Assembly (NCBI GenBank): GCA_001403775.1
Contig: CYUG01000017.1
Coordinates: 312,021-376,020, forward strand
Direction: 5' to 3'
DNA from: Dermabacter indicis
GTDB taxonomy: Bacteria; Actinomycetota; Actinomycetes; Actinomycetales; Dermabacteraceae
DNA: 64,000 nt
The notes under the pieces are model-generated. The model was not told where the DNA came from and ran no database searches. It saw only the letters and a list, made by a program, of their open reading frames with translations. Shown one piece after another: positions 1-9,123 of this stretch. Both the position numbers and the translations under genes were made by a program. How positions within the stretch are numbered: position 1 is the stretch's first letter; every line of letters starts with the position of its first letter.

Positions 1-687
1 GCGCGTGCCGATGCTTCGACCCGCAAGATTAACGACCGCCTCGACGCCCGCGAGCGCCTCCGGCTCAAGCTCCCCGGCATGTGGATCCCACGGAATTGAC
101 GGGCCACCCGAGGATGACGACGGTCGCGCAAGCCGCACAACGTCGTGACCGGCAGCCTCGAGAAGCGCCGCGACTTGGGTACCAATAAGGCCCGAGGCTC
201 CCGCGATCGCAATCCGTTTTCCCGAGGCATGCGAGGGGTGATCAATAAGGGCGAGGTCTCCGTGAAGTTGTTCCTCGCGAAACCGCAAGAGCGCGTCGAT
301 GCGCGGCTTGAGCGTCTTTTCGGCGCGCGCACCGCCCGCGGGCAGTTCATATTCAATGCTCTCGCGAAGCTCAACGCCTCCCCTCACGGGCAAGACTTCG
401 ACCTCGTGCCTATAAATCCGGAAGGGACCGGTTACCTGAGCATCGACATAGGCGAGGCAAGCGTCGGACTGCTTGCGCTCCCGCCGCTCCACGACCATGG
501 CGGGCTGCGCCTTCCCGAGCGAACCGGGGCCGAGGTGCGCCGTTGCGCGTGTGGGATCCTCACCGATCACGGGCTCAAAACTCACGTGACCGGGCGGCAC
601 AAGGCGTGTACGTGCGCCATGGGTGCCGAGATAGCGCGCAAGCGTTTCTGGCGCGTGTGCAAACGTGGACGTGCGCGTGAGCCTCAC
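1..687 (-). CDS. TIGR01777-type SDR epimerase with N-terminal START-like domain (3' end off window)
   Basis: Read on the minus strand from a GTG at 687, the open frame runs without a stop to the window edge (229 codons). Residues 1 to about 150 form a START/SRPBCC-like domain with repeated Glu/Arg beta strands. A Rossmann dinucleotide site follows (KRIAIAGASGLIGTQVAALL) with a downstream VVNLAGRSIGTR segment, characteristic of the YfcH/SDR39U1 epimerase family. That family is NAD(P)-binding, and its physiological substrate is mostly unknown. The start lies 4 nt after the stop of the upstream gene at 692, so the two are probably co-transcribed. The C-terminal catalytic half is missing because the window ends. 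Family call is firm; substrate unknown. Confidence 0.85.
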   Translation of the reverse strand, partial: MRLTRTSTFAHAPETLARYLGTHGARTRLVPPGHVSFEPVIGEDPTRATAHLGPGSLGKAQPAMVVERRERKQSDACLAYVDAQVTGPFRIYRHEVEVLPVRGGVELRESIEYELPAGGARAEKTLKPRIDALLRFREEQLHGDLALIDHPSHASGKRIAIAGASGLIGTQVAALLEAAGHDVVRLARPSSSSGGPSIPWDPHAGELEPEALAGVEAVVNLAGRSIGTR

Positions 688-691
688 GCGA

Positions 692-1294
692 TCAGGCCCG
701 ATCTGCGACGAGGCGCGCGCTCAGGCCATCGGGCGCAAACTCGACGTGCGAGGAAAGATCATCGACCGACTCGAGGACCGTGAACGTCGAACGCTGCGAT
801 TCCGTGACCGCGCGCCACACATCTTCACCCGGATCGCTCGCCTCGGGGCTAAGCGCGGCAATCGCGCGCGTGACGGTGTCCACGTATTCATCGAGGCTCG
901 TAGCAAGCAAGTGCATATCGAGCTCCTCGTCGATCCACCACACACCGCCGGGAACTCCCTCGCCATTGAGAGTCAGAATCACAGCGTCGTCCACGGTCTC
1001 GAAAAGGGGGTAGTACGACGTCGGCTCGCCCAGCAACGTGAACGGGCCCAAGTCAGTGCGATCCTCGGCAAGGAGCGTGAGTTCGAACTCGCCCACTCGC
1101 GCACCCGCCATTTCATCGGCGAGGTCCTTGAGCGCGGGAGGGACATCGGCTCCAGACTCTTCCGGGTCGATCGACTCGGCAAGGCCATTCGAAGCGGCAA
1201 CCGCAACGGCGAGGCGTTCGAGAGCCGCCCGCATTTTCGAGGTGCCAACGTCGGTAGTAGGGGTGGGCCAATCGAGTTTTGCGGGCTGATTCAC
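692..1294 (-). CDS. Uncharacterised acidic protein, about 200 aa
   Basis: A strongly acidic, soluble protein with no signal peptide or membrane segment. I do not recognise a family. It has conserved-looking stretches (GEFELTLLAEDRTDLGPF, then GGVWWIDEELDMHLLAT). Start choice: an ATG at 1300 begins only 2 nt after AGGAGG, whereas the GTG at 1294 has that Shine-Dalgarno at an ideal 6-nt spacing, so I take GTG. It lies 4 nt upstream of the epimerase gene on the same strand and probably shares its mRNA. A role connected to the epimerase is only inferred from this coupling. Confidence 0.65.
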   Translation of the reverse strand: MNQPAKLDWPTPTTDVGTSKMRAALERLAVAVAASNGLAESIDPEESGADVPPALKDLADEMAGARVGEFELTLLAEDRTDLGPFTLLGEPTSYYPLFETVDDAVILTLNGEGVPGGVWWIDEELDMHLLATSLDEYVDTVTRAIAALSPEASDPGEDVWRAVTESQRSTFTVLESVDDLSSHVEFAPDGLSARLVADRA

Positions 1295-1594
1295 GTGCAT
1301 CCTCCTCGGGGCGCCGGACCATGTGTAAAGGTTTCGTGACGAACCGTCGCAATCCTACCGTGACCTCAACCACGATTCCCAGGCTCCACAACGACGAAAT
1401 GGGGTTTGTACAGCGAAAATACCGGCTTCGCGGCGAGCCCTCGCAGGAACTCCCCCGTGCTCACAGCATTTTGAAAGGCCAGGCACAGCACCCGGGAAGA
1501 AACAGGCGGTTATATGTAACCACGCGTTAGCGGCGTACCGATCCTTTGAGGAGAGGATCCGTACTCGAAGCCCTAGCGCGGGGGAAAGGGATAC

Positions 1595-1632
1595 GGCGCC
1601 GGCTCGTGGGGACGAGCCGGCGCCCTCGTTTT
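1595..1632 (+). terminator. Strong intrinsic terminator
   Basis: A perfect 13-bp GC-rich stem (1595-1607 pairs with 1612-1624) with a GGGG loop is followed by CTCGTTTT. The T-run is only on the plus strand. No plus-strand gene lies upstream of it, which is why a short RNA is suspected. Confidence 0.7.
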
Positions 1633-1673
1633 AACGCGACAAGGGGTGAACGACCGCACGCCGGAAATCTGTA

Positions 1674-1722
1674 CCCAACTTTTGCGGCGGAATGGCCGCG
1701 AATACCACCACAAACGTTGGGG
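1674..1722. repeat. Imperfect inverted repeat (hairpin)
   Basis: The arms at 1674-1690 and 1706-1722 are complementary over about 17 bp. Nearly all mismatches are pyrimidine transitions, which would form G-U pairs in RNA. It lies 3' of the minus-strand gene ending at 1855 and may act as a terminator or RNA structure. Confidence 0.4.
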
Positions 1723-1854
1723 TTAGTTTTCTAGGCCAGAAGGGTCTCGGGCGCGCTCGTGGGGTCCGGGTTCCGCCCGCGGGGTCCGGGGCCGCCCTTG
1801 GAGTTCGGGGGCCGTCCGGGGGCCCAGGGCCCACCCGGACCGGACTTCCCGCCG

Positions 1855-2706
1855 TCAGGATTCCGACGGCTCCTCGCGAATATCGATCCCAAACACCCTC
1901 TTGACCTGCGCCGTCACGAGTTGCGGGTGGCGCCTGTCGCTCGGGGTTGACGCCCACGGCGTGAACAACCCCGGGAAGTCGGGGTGGGTGATCTTGCCGT
2001 GAGTCGAGCCGGATGTTTTCACGATGAAGCCGTGTTCCTCAAGGCGGCGTTTAAGGGCGGCGCGGTCACCGGGATGGCGCGTTCCCTTCTTCTTGCGGTT
2101 ACTCGGTCCCGTCAGGTCCACGGGGTCGAACGATTCGACCTCTTCGGGCTTCACCGAAAGGGCGTAGCCCGTGGGGAAAGCACCGATCACGTGATTGTCG
2201 GATCGCCGCACCTGCACGGTCCACGCGCCTCGCTGAAAGTGGTCGCTTGCGCCGTTGTCACTCGTCCACGAGTCTTCGGGATCGGCCACGGTGAGCACGA
2301 TGATGTCGTGGGTGATGCGCGCAAGGCTCGCGCCTGAAACGGTGCGCACTTCCTCCTCGCGAACGGTGAGAGGTCGCGTAAACGGTCGCGGATCGGTGGG
2401 GTTGAGGGTCACGACGGCGCCTTCGGGCGGGGCACCGAAGTCTCGATCGATAGCGAGCGCTTCCACGGCAGCGGTTTCCGTACGCGCTCCGCTCGCTGCA
2501 TCCGCGTCCGCACGGTGTTTCTCGCGGCGCTTCTCGGCCTCATCAAGCAGGTCCGCGAGATCCTCCCCCGCGGCTCGGCGCCGTGCAAGCTCGGGAATTG
2601 CACCGTAATCCACCGCGCGCACCTCTCGCTTTGCGCGCGTGCGTCCCGCGAGCGCGGCGGGGCTCGGAGCGCCGGGAGGCGTCGTTTCTCGCGGTGAATC
2701 TGCCAT
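1855..2706 (-). CDS. Uncharacterised protein with HicA-like C-terminus
   Basis: 283 aa from ATG 2706; an upstream in-frame GTG at 2736 would add ten residues. The N-terminal third is charged and probably helical (EDLADLLDEAEKRREKHRAD). The middle is beta-rich with many Asp/Thr. The last ~60 residues (RRLEEHGFIVKTSGSTHGK, then TAQVKRVFGIDI) resemble the HicA fold: helix, GF-strand, G-S-x-H motif, final helix. HicA proteins are small dsRBD-like mRNA interferases, but this one is far longer and has no HicB partner next to it, so toxin function is not claimed. Monocistronic, divergent from the lipoprotein gene at 2798. I do not know its function. Confidence 0.6.
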   Translation of the reverse strand: MADSPRETTPPGAPSPAALAGRTRAKREVRAVDYGAIPELARRRAAGEDLADLLDEAEKRREKHRADADAASGARTETAAVEALAIDRDFGAPPEGAVVTLNPTDPRPFTRPLTVREEEVRTVSGASLARITHDIIVLTVADPEDSWTSDNGASDHFQRGAWTVQVRRSDNHVIGAFPTGYALSVKPEEVESFDPVDLTGPSNRKKKGTRHPGDRAALKRRLEEHGFIVKTSGSTHGKITHPDFPGLFTPWASTPSDRRHPQLVTAQVKRVFGIDIREEPSES

Positions 2707-2797
2707 ATCCCCACCGTACCGTGAAGAAACGTCCACTTCCTGCCGAGGTGTTGCGGTTAATCTGGTGATCGATTCACTTCACTAACGGAGGACTTTC

Positions 2798-3289
2798 GTG
2801 CACGTTTCACCGTCACTGCGCGCCCTGGCCGCATGCAGCTGCCTTGCCCTTGCTCTCGCTGGCTGCGGGTCGTCCACCGAACCCGCCGCCTCACCTTCCG
2901 CGTCGAGTGCAGCCCCCGCGAGTGATGGCGGGCCGAAAGTCGTCATCAATGAGTCCGAGGGGGACGCCAGTGCCCCGCCGGTCCCCGACATCACGGCGGG
3001 CGGCCTCGACCACTCCGAGCTTGCCGATTCATGCAGCGACGAGGGCATGGTGAAGATCCCGCTCCACGGTGCCCCCGATCCGGCGCTCGAAGGCTTCAAC
3101 GGCTCGTTCACGTACAACGGTTGGAAGGAAAACGGCGGCGCCTCGGAAGCGACGTTCACGATTAATCAGGGTGGCGGCAAGCAGCAGTTCGGCCCCCTCC
3201 AGGTTGGGGATCAATTCAAACTCGGTGGCGCTCTGTACTCCGTCACGAGCATTTGCAAGGACAACGCCGAGCTCGACGTCATCGGTTAG
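2798..3289 (+). CDS. Small secreted lipoprotein
   Basis: 163 aa from a GTG preceded by CGGAGGA. A Sec signal peptide ends in the lipobox LALAGC, with Cys23 the predicted lipidated residue. A low-complexity Ser/Ala/Pro linker (residues 24-45) leads to a compact C-terminal domain of about 90 residues with two cysteines (SCSDEG and SICKD) that could pair outside the cell. I recognise no family. Its stop is 3 nt before the rlmC start, so the two are probably in one transcript, a pairing with no obvious functional logic. Confidence 0.75.
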   Translation: MHVSPSLRALAACSCLALALAGCGSSTEPAASPSASSAAPASDGGPKVVINESEGDASAPPVPDITAGGLDHSELADSCSDEGMVKIPLHGAPDPALEGFNGSFTYNGWKENGGASEATFTINQGGGKQQFGPLQVGDQFKLGGALYSVTSICKDNAELDVIG

Positions 3290-3292
3290 CTC

Positions 3293-4525
3293 ATGACCAC
3301 GCGACCACACCCGCGGATCGATCCCGAAAGGGGGGTCTGCACGTATTTCGCTGCCGGGCAATGTTTTTCATGCACGCTCATGCGCACTCCTCACGGCACC
3401 CAGGTAGACGAGGCGAATACCCAGCTCAAGGCGCTTCTTGCTCGTGCGGCGACGCCCGCTACCGTGTGGGAGGAACCTCTTAAAAGCGCGCCGTGGGGTT
3501 TTCGCACGAAGGCGAAGATGATGGTCCGGGGCACGGCGGCCGCGCCCACGTTCTCGTTTCCGGGTACACACGAGGGTGTTGACCTCGCCGATTGCCCGCT
3601 CTACCCCGCTCTCGTGACCGACGTTCTCGAGAGCGCCCGCGCGCTCATTCACCGCGCGCAAGTGCCGCCCTACAACCTCGAAAAGCGCAAGGGCGAAATC
3701 AAGTACGTGCTCGTGACGGCAAGTTCGACCGAGGCGATGGTGCGCCTCGTGCTGCGCAGCACCTCCGCACTCGAGAGAATCCGCGAACACCTCGGGCTCC
3801 TCGATCCGCGCGTGAGCGTCGTGAGCGCAAATATCCACCCCGAGCACGAAGCCCTCCTCGAAGGCGCAGAAGAGATTCATCTCGCGGGCGCCGAGCGGCT
3901 GCGCCTTCCTCTCGGCGCGATCAACGTCGACGTCCTCCCTCGTTCGTTCACGCAAACGAACACCGCCGTCGCAAGCGAACTCTATGCCGAGGTCGCGCGC
4001 TGGGTTCTCGATACCGGTGCGAACTCAGCGTGGGACCTCTACTGCGGGGTGGGCGGCTTTGCCCTCAGCATCGCCCACGAAGCGCGGACTCGCGGCGCGA
4101 GAATGGACATCACGGGCATCGAAATCACGAGCGAGGCGATCGAAAGCGCGCGAGGTTCGGCGAAGCGGCATGGTTTTCCAGCAAGCGTCGGACCTTCCCC
4201 CGATCCCGAAACCTCCGTGCGTGCGCGCTTCGATACTGCCGACGCGACCGCCTGGGCCGCGGCGCAGCCAGCCCACGCGCGCCCGGAGGCGATCGTGGTC
4301 AACCCACCGAGGCGCGGCATTGGTGAAACGCTCGCGCGCTTCCTCAACGATTCGGGCCCTGCAACGCTCGCCTACTCGAGCTGCAACCCGGTGACTCTTG
4401 CCGCGGACCTCACGCGCATGCCGAACTATCGCGTGGCACGCGCAAGGCTCATCGACATGTTCCCGCACACCGCGCACAACGAAGCGCTCGTGCTCCTTGT
4501 GCGCGATGCACCGCGGAAAAGTTAG
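3293..4525 (+). CDS. rlmC: 23S rRNA (uracil-5-)-methyltransferase, RlmC type
   Basis: 410 aa, TrmA/RumB family. N-terminal cysteines ([12 protein letters not shown], then DCPLYP) match the 4Fe-4S site of RlmC/RlmD enzymes. The SAM-binding motif DLYCGVGG starts at about residue 248, NPPRRG follows, and the catalytic nucleophile is Cys364 in SSCNP. No N-terminal TRAM domain is visible, which favours RlmC (U747) over RlmD. It methylates a specific uridine of 23S rRNA using SAM. The 3' end overlaps the convergent glpK by 4 nt. Family certain, exact uridine inferred. Confidence 0.9.
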   Translation: MTTRPHPRIDPERGVCTYFAAGQCFSCTLMRTPHGTQVDEANTQLKALLARAATPATVWEEPLKSAPWGFRTKAKMMVRGTAAAPTFSFPGTHEGVDLADCPLYPALVTDVLESARALIHRAQVPPYNLEKRKGEIKYVLVTASSTEAMVRLVLRSTSALERIREHLGLLDPRVSVVSANIHPEHEALLEGAEEIHLAGAERLRLPLGAINVDVLPRSFTQTNTAVASELYAEVARWVLDTGANSAWDLYCGVGGFALSIAHEARTRGARMDITGIEITSEAIESARGSAKRHGFPASVGPSPDPETSVRARFDTADATAWAAAQPAHARPEAIVVNPPRRGIGETLARFLNDSGPATLAYSSCNPVTLAADLTRMPNYRVARARLIDMFPHTAHNEALVLLVRDAPRKS

Positions 4526-6072
4526 CCCTCGTTCTCGAAGGCCGCCTCGACGTCGTCATCGACCCAGTCGAAGGTGCGTTCAACGGCCTTGCGCCACAGG
4601 CGCATGCTGCGCTCGCGCACCTTCTCGCTCATCGACGGAGTCCAGCGCACTTCCTCTTCCCAGTATTTCTCGAGGTCGTCGGTCGAATCCCAAAAGCCCA
4701 CGGCAAGGCCCGCAGCGTACGCGGCACCGAGCGCGGTCGTCTCGATGATCTTCGGGCGGATCACGTCAACACCGAGAATGTCGGCCTGGAACTGCATGAG
4801 GGTCTCATTCACGGTCATGCCGCCGTCAACGCGCAGCTCCTTGAGCGGCACCTTCGAATCCTCGTTCATGGCCTCGATGAGCTCGGCGCTCTGGTAGGCG
4901 GTCGCCTCGAGCACGGCGCGTGCGATGTGATTCCTGTTCACGTAACGGGTGAGGCCCACGATTGCGCCTCGCGCATCGTCCTTCCAGTATGGCGCGAAAA
5001 GGCCCGAGAACGCGGGAACAACGAAGCAGCCACCCGAATCCTCGACCTTAGTGGCGAGTTCTTCGACCTCTTTCGCGCTTGAGATCAGGCCGATGCTGTC
5101 GCGGATCCACTGCACGAGCGAGCCGGTCACGGCAACCGACCCCTCGAGAGCATAAACAGGGTCGGCGTCCCCAAGTTTGTAAAGAACGGTCGTGAGCAGG
5201 CCGTTATCCGACGAGAGAGCTTCGCTTCCCGTGTTCATGAGAAGGAAGTTACCGGTGCCGTACGTATTTTTCGCGGTGCCCTTCTCAAAGCACGCCTGAC
5301 CGAACGTTGCCGCCTGCTGGTCGCCGAGGATGCCGGCAATCGGCACGTTCGTGAGGAGGCCGCGCTTACGGCCCTTGCCGTACACCTCGGAAGAAGAGCG
5401 GATCTCGGGGAGCATCGACATGGGGATCCCCATCTCGCGCGCAATATCCTCATCCCATTCGAGCGTGTGCACATTCATGAGGAGGGTTCGAGAGGCGTTC
5501 GTGACGTCCGTGACGTGCACACCGCCCTTCGTTCCGCCGGTCATGTGCCACAAAAGCCACGTGTCGGTCGTGCCGAACAGCAAATCGCCCGCCTCGGCTT
5601 TTTCCCTCGCACCCTCAACGTTGTCGAGGATCCACTTGACCTTAGGACCCGCGAAATACGTCGTGAGCGGCAGGCCCGTGACATCTTTGAAGCGGTTGAC
5701 GCCCGCCTCACCCGCGAGCTCGTGCACGATATGCGCGGTTCGGGTGTCTTGCCACACGATTGCGTTATACACGGGCTTGCCGGTGTTCTTATCCCACACA
5801 ACGGCAGTCTCGCGCTGGTTGGTAATGCCGACGGCTGCCAGGTCATCCCTGTTGACCTCGGCTCTATTGAGTGCAAGCGCAATGACCTCACGGGTGTTTC
5901 CCCAAATCTCCATGGGGTCGTGCTCGACCCAACCGGAACGCGGAAAGATCTGCTTGTGCTCGAGCTGGGCCTGGGAAACAGCGTGACCATCGTGGTCGAA
6001 CACCATCGCGCGCGAGCTTGTTGTGCCCTGGTCGATCGCGAGGATGTACTTCTGGTCTGAGGTATCTGGCAT
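4522..6072 (-). CDS. glpK: Glycerol kinase
   Basis: 516 aa, typical FGGY-family length. The N-terminus carries the phosphate-binding signature [13 protein letters not shown], and [12 protein letters not shown] lies in the second domain. It phosphorylates glycerol with ATP to sn-glycerol-3-phosphate in the cytoplasm. Start ATG 6072 has GAAAGGA seven nt upstream. It follows glpD by about 70 nt on the same strand, so glpD-glpK is probably one operon converting glycerol to dihydroxyacetone phosphate. No glpF facilitator is present here. The stop overlaps the end of rlmC. Confidence 0.97.
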   Translation of the reverse strand: MPDTSDQKYILAIDQGTTSSRAMVFDHDGHAVSQAQLEHKQIFPRSGWVEHDPMEIWGNTREVIALALNRAEVNRDDLAAVGITNQRETAVVWDKNTGKPVYNAIVWQDTRTAHIVHELAGEAGVNRFKDVTGLPLTTYFAGPKVKWILDNVEGAREKAEAGDLLFGTTDTWLLWHMTGGTKGGVHVTDVTNASRTLLMNVHTLEWDEDIAREMGIPMSMLPEIRSSSEVYGKGRKRGLLTNVPIAGILGDQQAATFGQACFEKGTAKNTYGTGNFLLMNTGSEALSSDNGLLTTVLYKLGDADPVYALEGSVAVTGSLVQWIRDSIGLISSAKEVEELATKVEDSGGCFVVPAFSGLFAPYWKDDARGAIVGLTRYVNRNHIARAVLEATAYQSAELIEAMNEDSKVPLKELRVDGGMTVNETLMQFQADILGVDVIRPKIIETTALGAAYAAGLAVGFWDSTDDLEKYWEEEVRWTPSMSEKVRERSMRLWRKAVERTFDWVDDDVEAAFENEG

Positions 6073-6141
6073 CAGAAGTCCTTTCGGGCCGCGGGCACCA
6101 CTGCCCGCGGCGAGTCGTGTGCGCGGTCAGGCGCGCGGTTA

Positions 6142-7869
6142 TCAGCGCGCGGGAATCTCGCGCACGTTCTCGAGTAGTGCGGCGGCCTCGGCATCGCTCG
6201 TGGTGCGCTCTGCCTCGAGGCGTGCGGCGATGAACGTCGAGTAGGCCTCGATCTCGGCCTCGCGCCGCGCCTCGTCCCAGCCGAGTTCGTCCGCGAGGAT
6301 CCCCGCGACCTCGCGAGCAGCGCTCACGCCACGATCTCGCGTCTCGTAGTCGAGGCGCGTGCGGCGCATGAGGGCATCGGCGAGGTGGAGCACACCCTCG
6401 CTGCGCGCGGCGTACACGATTTCGGCACGGAGGTAGCGAGGCGCGTCCTTGAGCGGTGTCGCGAGCTCGGGGTCCTCGTCCATGAGGGCAAACAGGTCCT
6501 CGAGTAACGAGCCGTAGCGGAAGAGGAGGCGCTCGAGGCGTCCCTCGTCAATTCCGTAGTTTTCTGCAAGCGCGGCGGCCCGCACGCGCATCTCCTCGTA
6601 GCCGGCACCGCCGATGACGGGGATGTCGCGGGTCTTCGTCTTGGGCGCCTCGGGAGTGCGGCGTAGGGCGAAGTCGACGACGTCTTCGGCCATAACGCGG
6701 TAGGTCGTGTACTTGCCGCCGGCGATCGCGCTCAGGCCCGGTTCGACCTCCATCACCGTGTGTTCGCGCGACACCTTGGTCGAGGCGCCGTCGGACTTCT
6801 TCACGGGCTGAAGGAGGGGGCGCAAGCCGGCATAGACGCCGATGACGTCCTCGCGCGTGAGCGGGCGGCGAAGCACGTCGTTGGCTTTTTCGAGCACGTA
6901 GTCGATGTCGCTGCTCGTCGCGGTGGGCGCCGAGACGTCTTCTTTCCAAGGGGTGTCGGTCGTGCCGATGAGCCAGTATTCGTCCCACGGGATGATGAAG
7001 AGCACCGATTTTTCGGTTTGCGTAATGATGCCCGTGTTGTCTTTCGCTTCGATCGCGTCGCGTGGCACCGTGATGTGGATGCCTTTCGAGGCCAGCACCT
7101 GCAGGCCCGAATCGGCACCGGCGCGATCCTGTTCTTCACCGGTCCACACGCCGCCGGCAAGAATGACCTCGCGCGCGTGCACCTCGTATTCGTTGCCGGT
7201 CTCGAGGTCCGTGATCGCGGCGCCCACCACGCGGCCACCATCCTTGAGGTAGCGCGTGACCTTTGTGTAGTTCGCGGCGGCGGCGCCGAGGTTCACGGAT
7301 GAGCGCACGAGCATCGCGACGAACCGCGCATCGTCCATGCGCGAGTCGTAGAACTCAATCGCACCCGAGTTTTTCTCCGGGTCGAGGCCCGCGAAATCCT
7401 TCGCGAGGCCCTTGGAAAAGACATGCTTGTGGATCGGGACCTCGCGGTGGCCGATCTGCATCGCGTCGTAGAGGGCGATGCCCGAGCCGATGAACCCGCG
7501 TTCGAAAACGTTCTTCATGGGGAACATGAAGCTGATGGGCTTCACGAGGTGCGGGGCGGTCTTTGAGATGAGCAGATCGCGCTCGCGAAGGGCTTCGGCG
7601 ACGAGCGTGAAGTCGAGCATCTGGAGATAGCGGAGGCCGCCGTGCATGAGCTTCGACGAGCGCGAGCTCGTGCCACTCGCCCAGTCGTTCATCTCGACGA
7701 TGCCCACACTCAAGCCTCGGGTCGCGGCATCGAACGCGGCACCGGCGCCATTGACGCCACCACCGACGATGAGCACATCGAGCGGATTTTCGGCGCTCGT
7801 CGCGGCAAGTTTCTCAAGGTGCGCGGCGCGAGTTTTCGGATTGAGTGCGGAACGGGCGGTGGAGGTCAT
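6142..7869 (-). CDS. glpD: Aerobic glycerol-3-phosphate dehydrogenase
   Basis: 575 aa. An FAD-binding GGGVNGAG motif (residues 36-43) is followed by RSSKLMHGGLRYL, both classical for GlpD. It oxidises sn-glycerol-3-phosphate to dihydroxyacetone phosphate at the inner face of the membrane and passes electrons to the quinone pool. The frame is open to 7914, but the ATG at 7869 is preceded by GAAGGA at good spacing, so I take it. It is first gene of the pair with glpK. A 16-bp palindrome at 7948-7963 lies in the promoter region shared with the divergent asparaginase. Confidence 0.96.
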   Translation of the reverse strand: MTSTARSALNPKTRAAHLEKLAATSAENPLDVLIVGGGVNGAGAAFDAATRGLSVGIVEMNDWASGTSSRSSKLMHGGLRYLQMLDFTLVAEALRERDLLISKTAPHLVKPISFMFPMKNVFERGFIGSGIALYDAMQIGHREVPIHKHVFSKGLAKDFAGLDPEKNSGAIEFYDSRMDDARFVAMLVRSSVNLGAAAANYTKVTRYLKDGGRVVGAAITDLETGNEYEVHAREVILAGGVWTGEEQDRAGADSGLQVLASKGIHITVPRDAIEAKDNTGIITQTEKSVLFIIPWDEYWLIGTTDTPWKEDVSAPTATSSDIDYVLEKANDVLRRPLTREDVIGVYAGLRPLLQPVKKSDGASTKVSREHTVMEVEPGLSAIAGGKYTTYRVMAEDVVDFALRRTPEAPKTKTRDIPVIGGAGYEEMRVRAAALAENYGIDEGRLERLLFRYGSLLEDLFALMDEDPELATPLKDAPRYLRAEIVYAARSEGVLHLADALMRRTRLDYETRDRGVSAAREVAGILADELGWDEARREAEIEAYSTFIAARLEAERTTSDAEAAALLENVREIPAR

Positions 7870-7947
7870 AAACACTTCCTTCGTCGGTGTGTTCGGTTCG
7901 CCGTTGAACCACATTTGGCAAGCTCCGGTGAGGCTAACACCGCTAGA

Positions 7948-7963
7948 TCACCGTTCACGGTGA
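7948..7963. promoter_or_regulatory. Palindromic operator candidate between glpD and asparaginase
   Basis: TCACCGTTCACGGTGA is an inverted repeat with two 7-bp arms and a 2-bp centre. It lies between the divergent glpD and asparaginase genes, just upstream of a TACACT -10-like hexamer for the latter. The binding protein is unknown. Confidence 0.4.
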
Positions 7964-8023
7964 GTGACCGCGCGCCCCGGCTCTACACTGATCTCACGCG
8001 CACCGGCACGCATAGGAGCACCC

Positions 8024-9016
8024 ATGACCGCGACCTTCCGCATTCTCGTTCTCGGCCTTGGCGGCACGATCGCCATGAGTCAAAATCAACCGGGCGGGCA
8101 CGCCTCCCCCGCGGCGCAACCGAACGCGGAAATGTTCCCGATCCCCGGCATCGAGCTGGAGTTTCGGGAAATCGCGAATGTGGGGTCGCCCTCGGTCACG
8201 TTCGCGCACGTGCGGGAGGTTCTGCGGGTGGCACGGGAGGGGTCCGACGCCGGCTTTCGCGGCATCGTGCTCACTCACGGAACCGATACTCTCGAGGAGA
8301 CGGCATTCTTACTCAACCGCTACTGGGACCTTGACACGCCCCTCGTGCTCACGGGCGCGATGCGCCCGTCGAATGCTCCGGGAGCAGACGGCCCAGCGAA
8401 CCTTCACGATGCGATCATCACCGCCGCGAGCGAGCAAGCGCGCGGCCTGGGCGTTCTCGCGGTGTTCGATTCGCTCGTCCACGCCGCCGATCGGGTCACG
8501 AAGGTGAGCTCTCGAAGCATCGACGCGTTCGATTCGGAACCTTCAGGTCCCCTCGCGCTCGTGACCGAGTCCGGGCTTCGCGCGATGTATGCGCTGGAAG
8601 CGTCGGATCGCAGCATGCCCACCGTGCCAACGGAACTTCCTGCGGTGCCCCTCATTGGGACGGGCCTTTTCGATCGCGGCGAGGTGCTCGAAGTACTCGT
8701 GCATCAGTCTGAGCCACCGGCGGGGATCGTGATCAACGGCGTGGGCATGGGGCACGTGCCCGAGGCCGTCATGCCGCTCGTGCGCGAGGCCCGCGAGCGC
8801 GGCATCCAGATCGTTGTCGCGACCCGCATCCCCGAGGGCGGAACCTCGACCTACCACTACTCGTATCCGGGAGCGGAGGTGGACCTCATCAACTCAGGCG
8901 CGTGCATGGCCGGCATGTTGAGCGCACACAAGGCGCGTCTGCTGCTCCAGGTTTTGCTCGCCGCCGGCGCGAGCCGCGAGGAAATCAGCACTGCCTTCGC
9001 GAGCTTCGCCTACTGA
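8024..9016 (+). CDS. L-asparaginase
   Basis: 330 aa from ATG 8024, chosen because AGGAG lies 6 nt upstream; the frame stays open further 5' without ribosome signals. GGTIA (residues 13-17) supplies the first catalytic threonine, and THGTDT (84-89) gives the second Thr-Asp pair of the asparaginase/glutaminase family. It hydrolyses asparagine to aspartate and ammonia. No signal peptide is present, so it is probably cytoplasmic. It is followed by an AT-rich repeat array controlling the next gene. Type I versus II cannot be settled from sequence alone. Confidence 0.93.
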   Translation: MTATFRILVLGLGGTIAMSQNQPGGHASPAAQPNAEMFPIPGIELEFREIANVGSPSVTFAHVREVLRVAREGSDAGFRGIVLTHGTDTLEETAFLLNRYWDLDTPLVLTGAMRPSNAPGADGPANLHDAIITAASEQARGLGVLAVFDSLVHAADRVTKVSSRSIDAFDSEPSGPLALVTESGLRAMYALEASDRSMPTVPTELPAVPLIGTGLFDRGEVLEVLVHQSEPPAGIVINGVGMGHVPEAVMPLVREARERGIQIVVATRIPEGGTSTYHYSYPGAEVDLINSGACMAGMLSAHKARLLLQVLLAAGASREEISTAFASFAY

Positions 9017-9046
9017 TGCTCTGTGGCAACCCCACCGGCCCCACTT

Positions 9047-9100
9047 TTCATAAATTTCATAAATTTCAAAGCAATTCATAAAACTCATAGATCTTCATAG
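9047..9100. repeat. Six-unit iteron-like array of TTCATAA
   Basis: Units start at 9047, 9056, 9065, 9075, 9084 and 9094, so the period alternates between 9 and 10 bp. Units 1, 2 and 4 read TTCATAAA; the others are one- or two-base variants. The array is strikingly AT-rich against its surroundings and ends 12 bp before the -10 hexamer of the ATPase gene, covering its -35 region. Cooperative binding by a regulator, perhaps the ATPase itself through its winged-helix end, is inferred. Confidence 0.75.
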
Positions 9101-9111
9101 GCGCTGCGGCC

Positions 9112-9117
9112 TACTCT
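9112..9117 (+). promoter_or_regulatory. -10 hexamer for a leaderless ATPase transcript
   Basis: TACTCT lies 6 nt before the ATG at 9124, placing the predicted transcription start at or next to the start codon. No convincing -35 is seen; the repeat array occupies that position. Confidence 0.5.
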
Positions 9118-9123
9118 TGAGGT

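Larger units (their letters stand above)
1301..1854. other. 554-bp gene-free stretch with terminator and hairpin; candidate non-coding RNA
   Basis: No open frame here has a plausible start and codon use. The stretch holds a small palindrome around 1510-1523 (GGTTA, 4 nt, TAACC), a GATCCT/AGGATC pair near 1540-1560, a strong plus-strand terminator (1595-1632) and an imperfect 17-bp inverted repeat (1674-1722). From about 1740 to 1850 it is a run of GGGGTCCGG-like G/C-rich sequence. The plus-strand terminator has no plus-strand gene before it, so a small RNA ending near 1632 is possible. I could not match it to 6S, SRP, tmRNA or RNase P RNA. Confidence 0.4.

Noticed and set aside
1400..1560. 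Possible RNase P, SRP or 6S RNA
   Set aside because: None of the diagnostic conserved blocks (such as GGAAGCAGC of SRP RNA or GAGGAAAGTCC of RNase P) is present.
1740..1850. GGGGTCCGG-like tandem repeats that look like a minisatellite
   Set aside because: Units are irregular and the composition is extreme; it could be simple GC-rich spacer. Not reported as a repeat element.
9018..9045. Fourth copy of the dispersed palindromic repeat (GGCAACCCC near 9025)
   Set aside because: Only the nine-base core matches; the terminal arms are missing.
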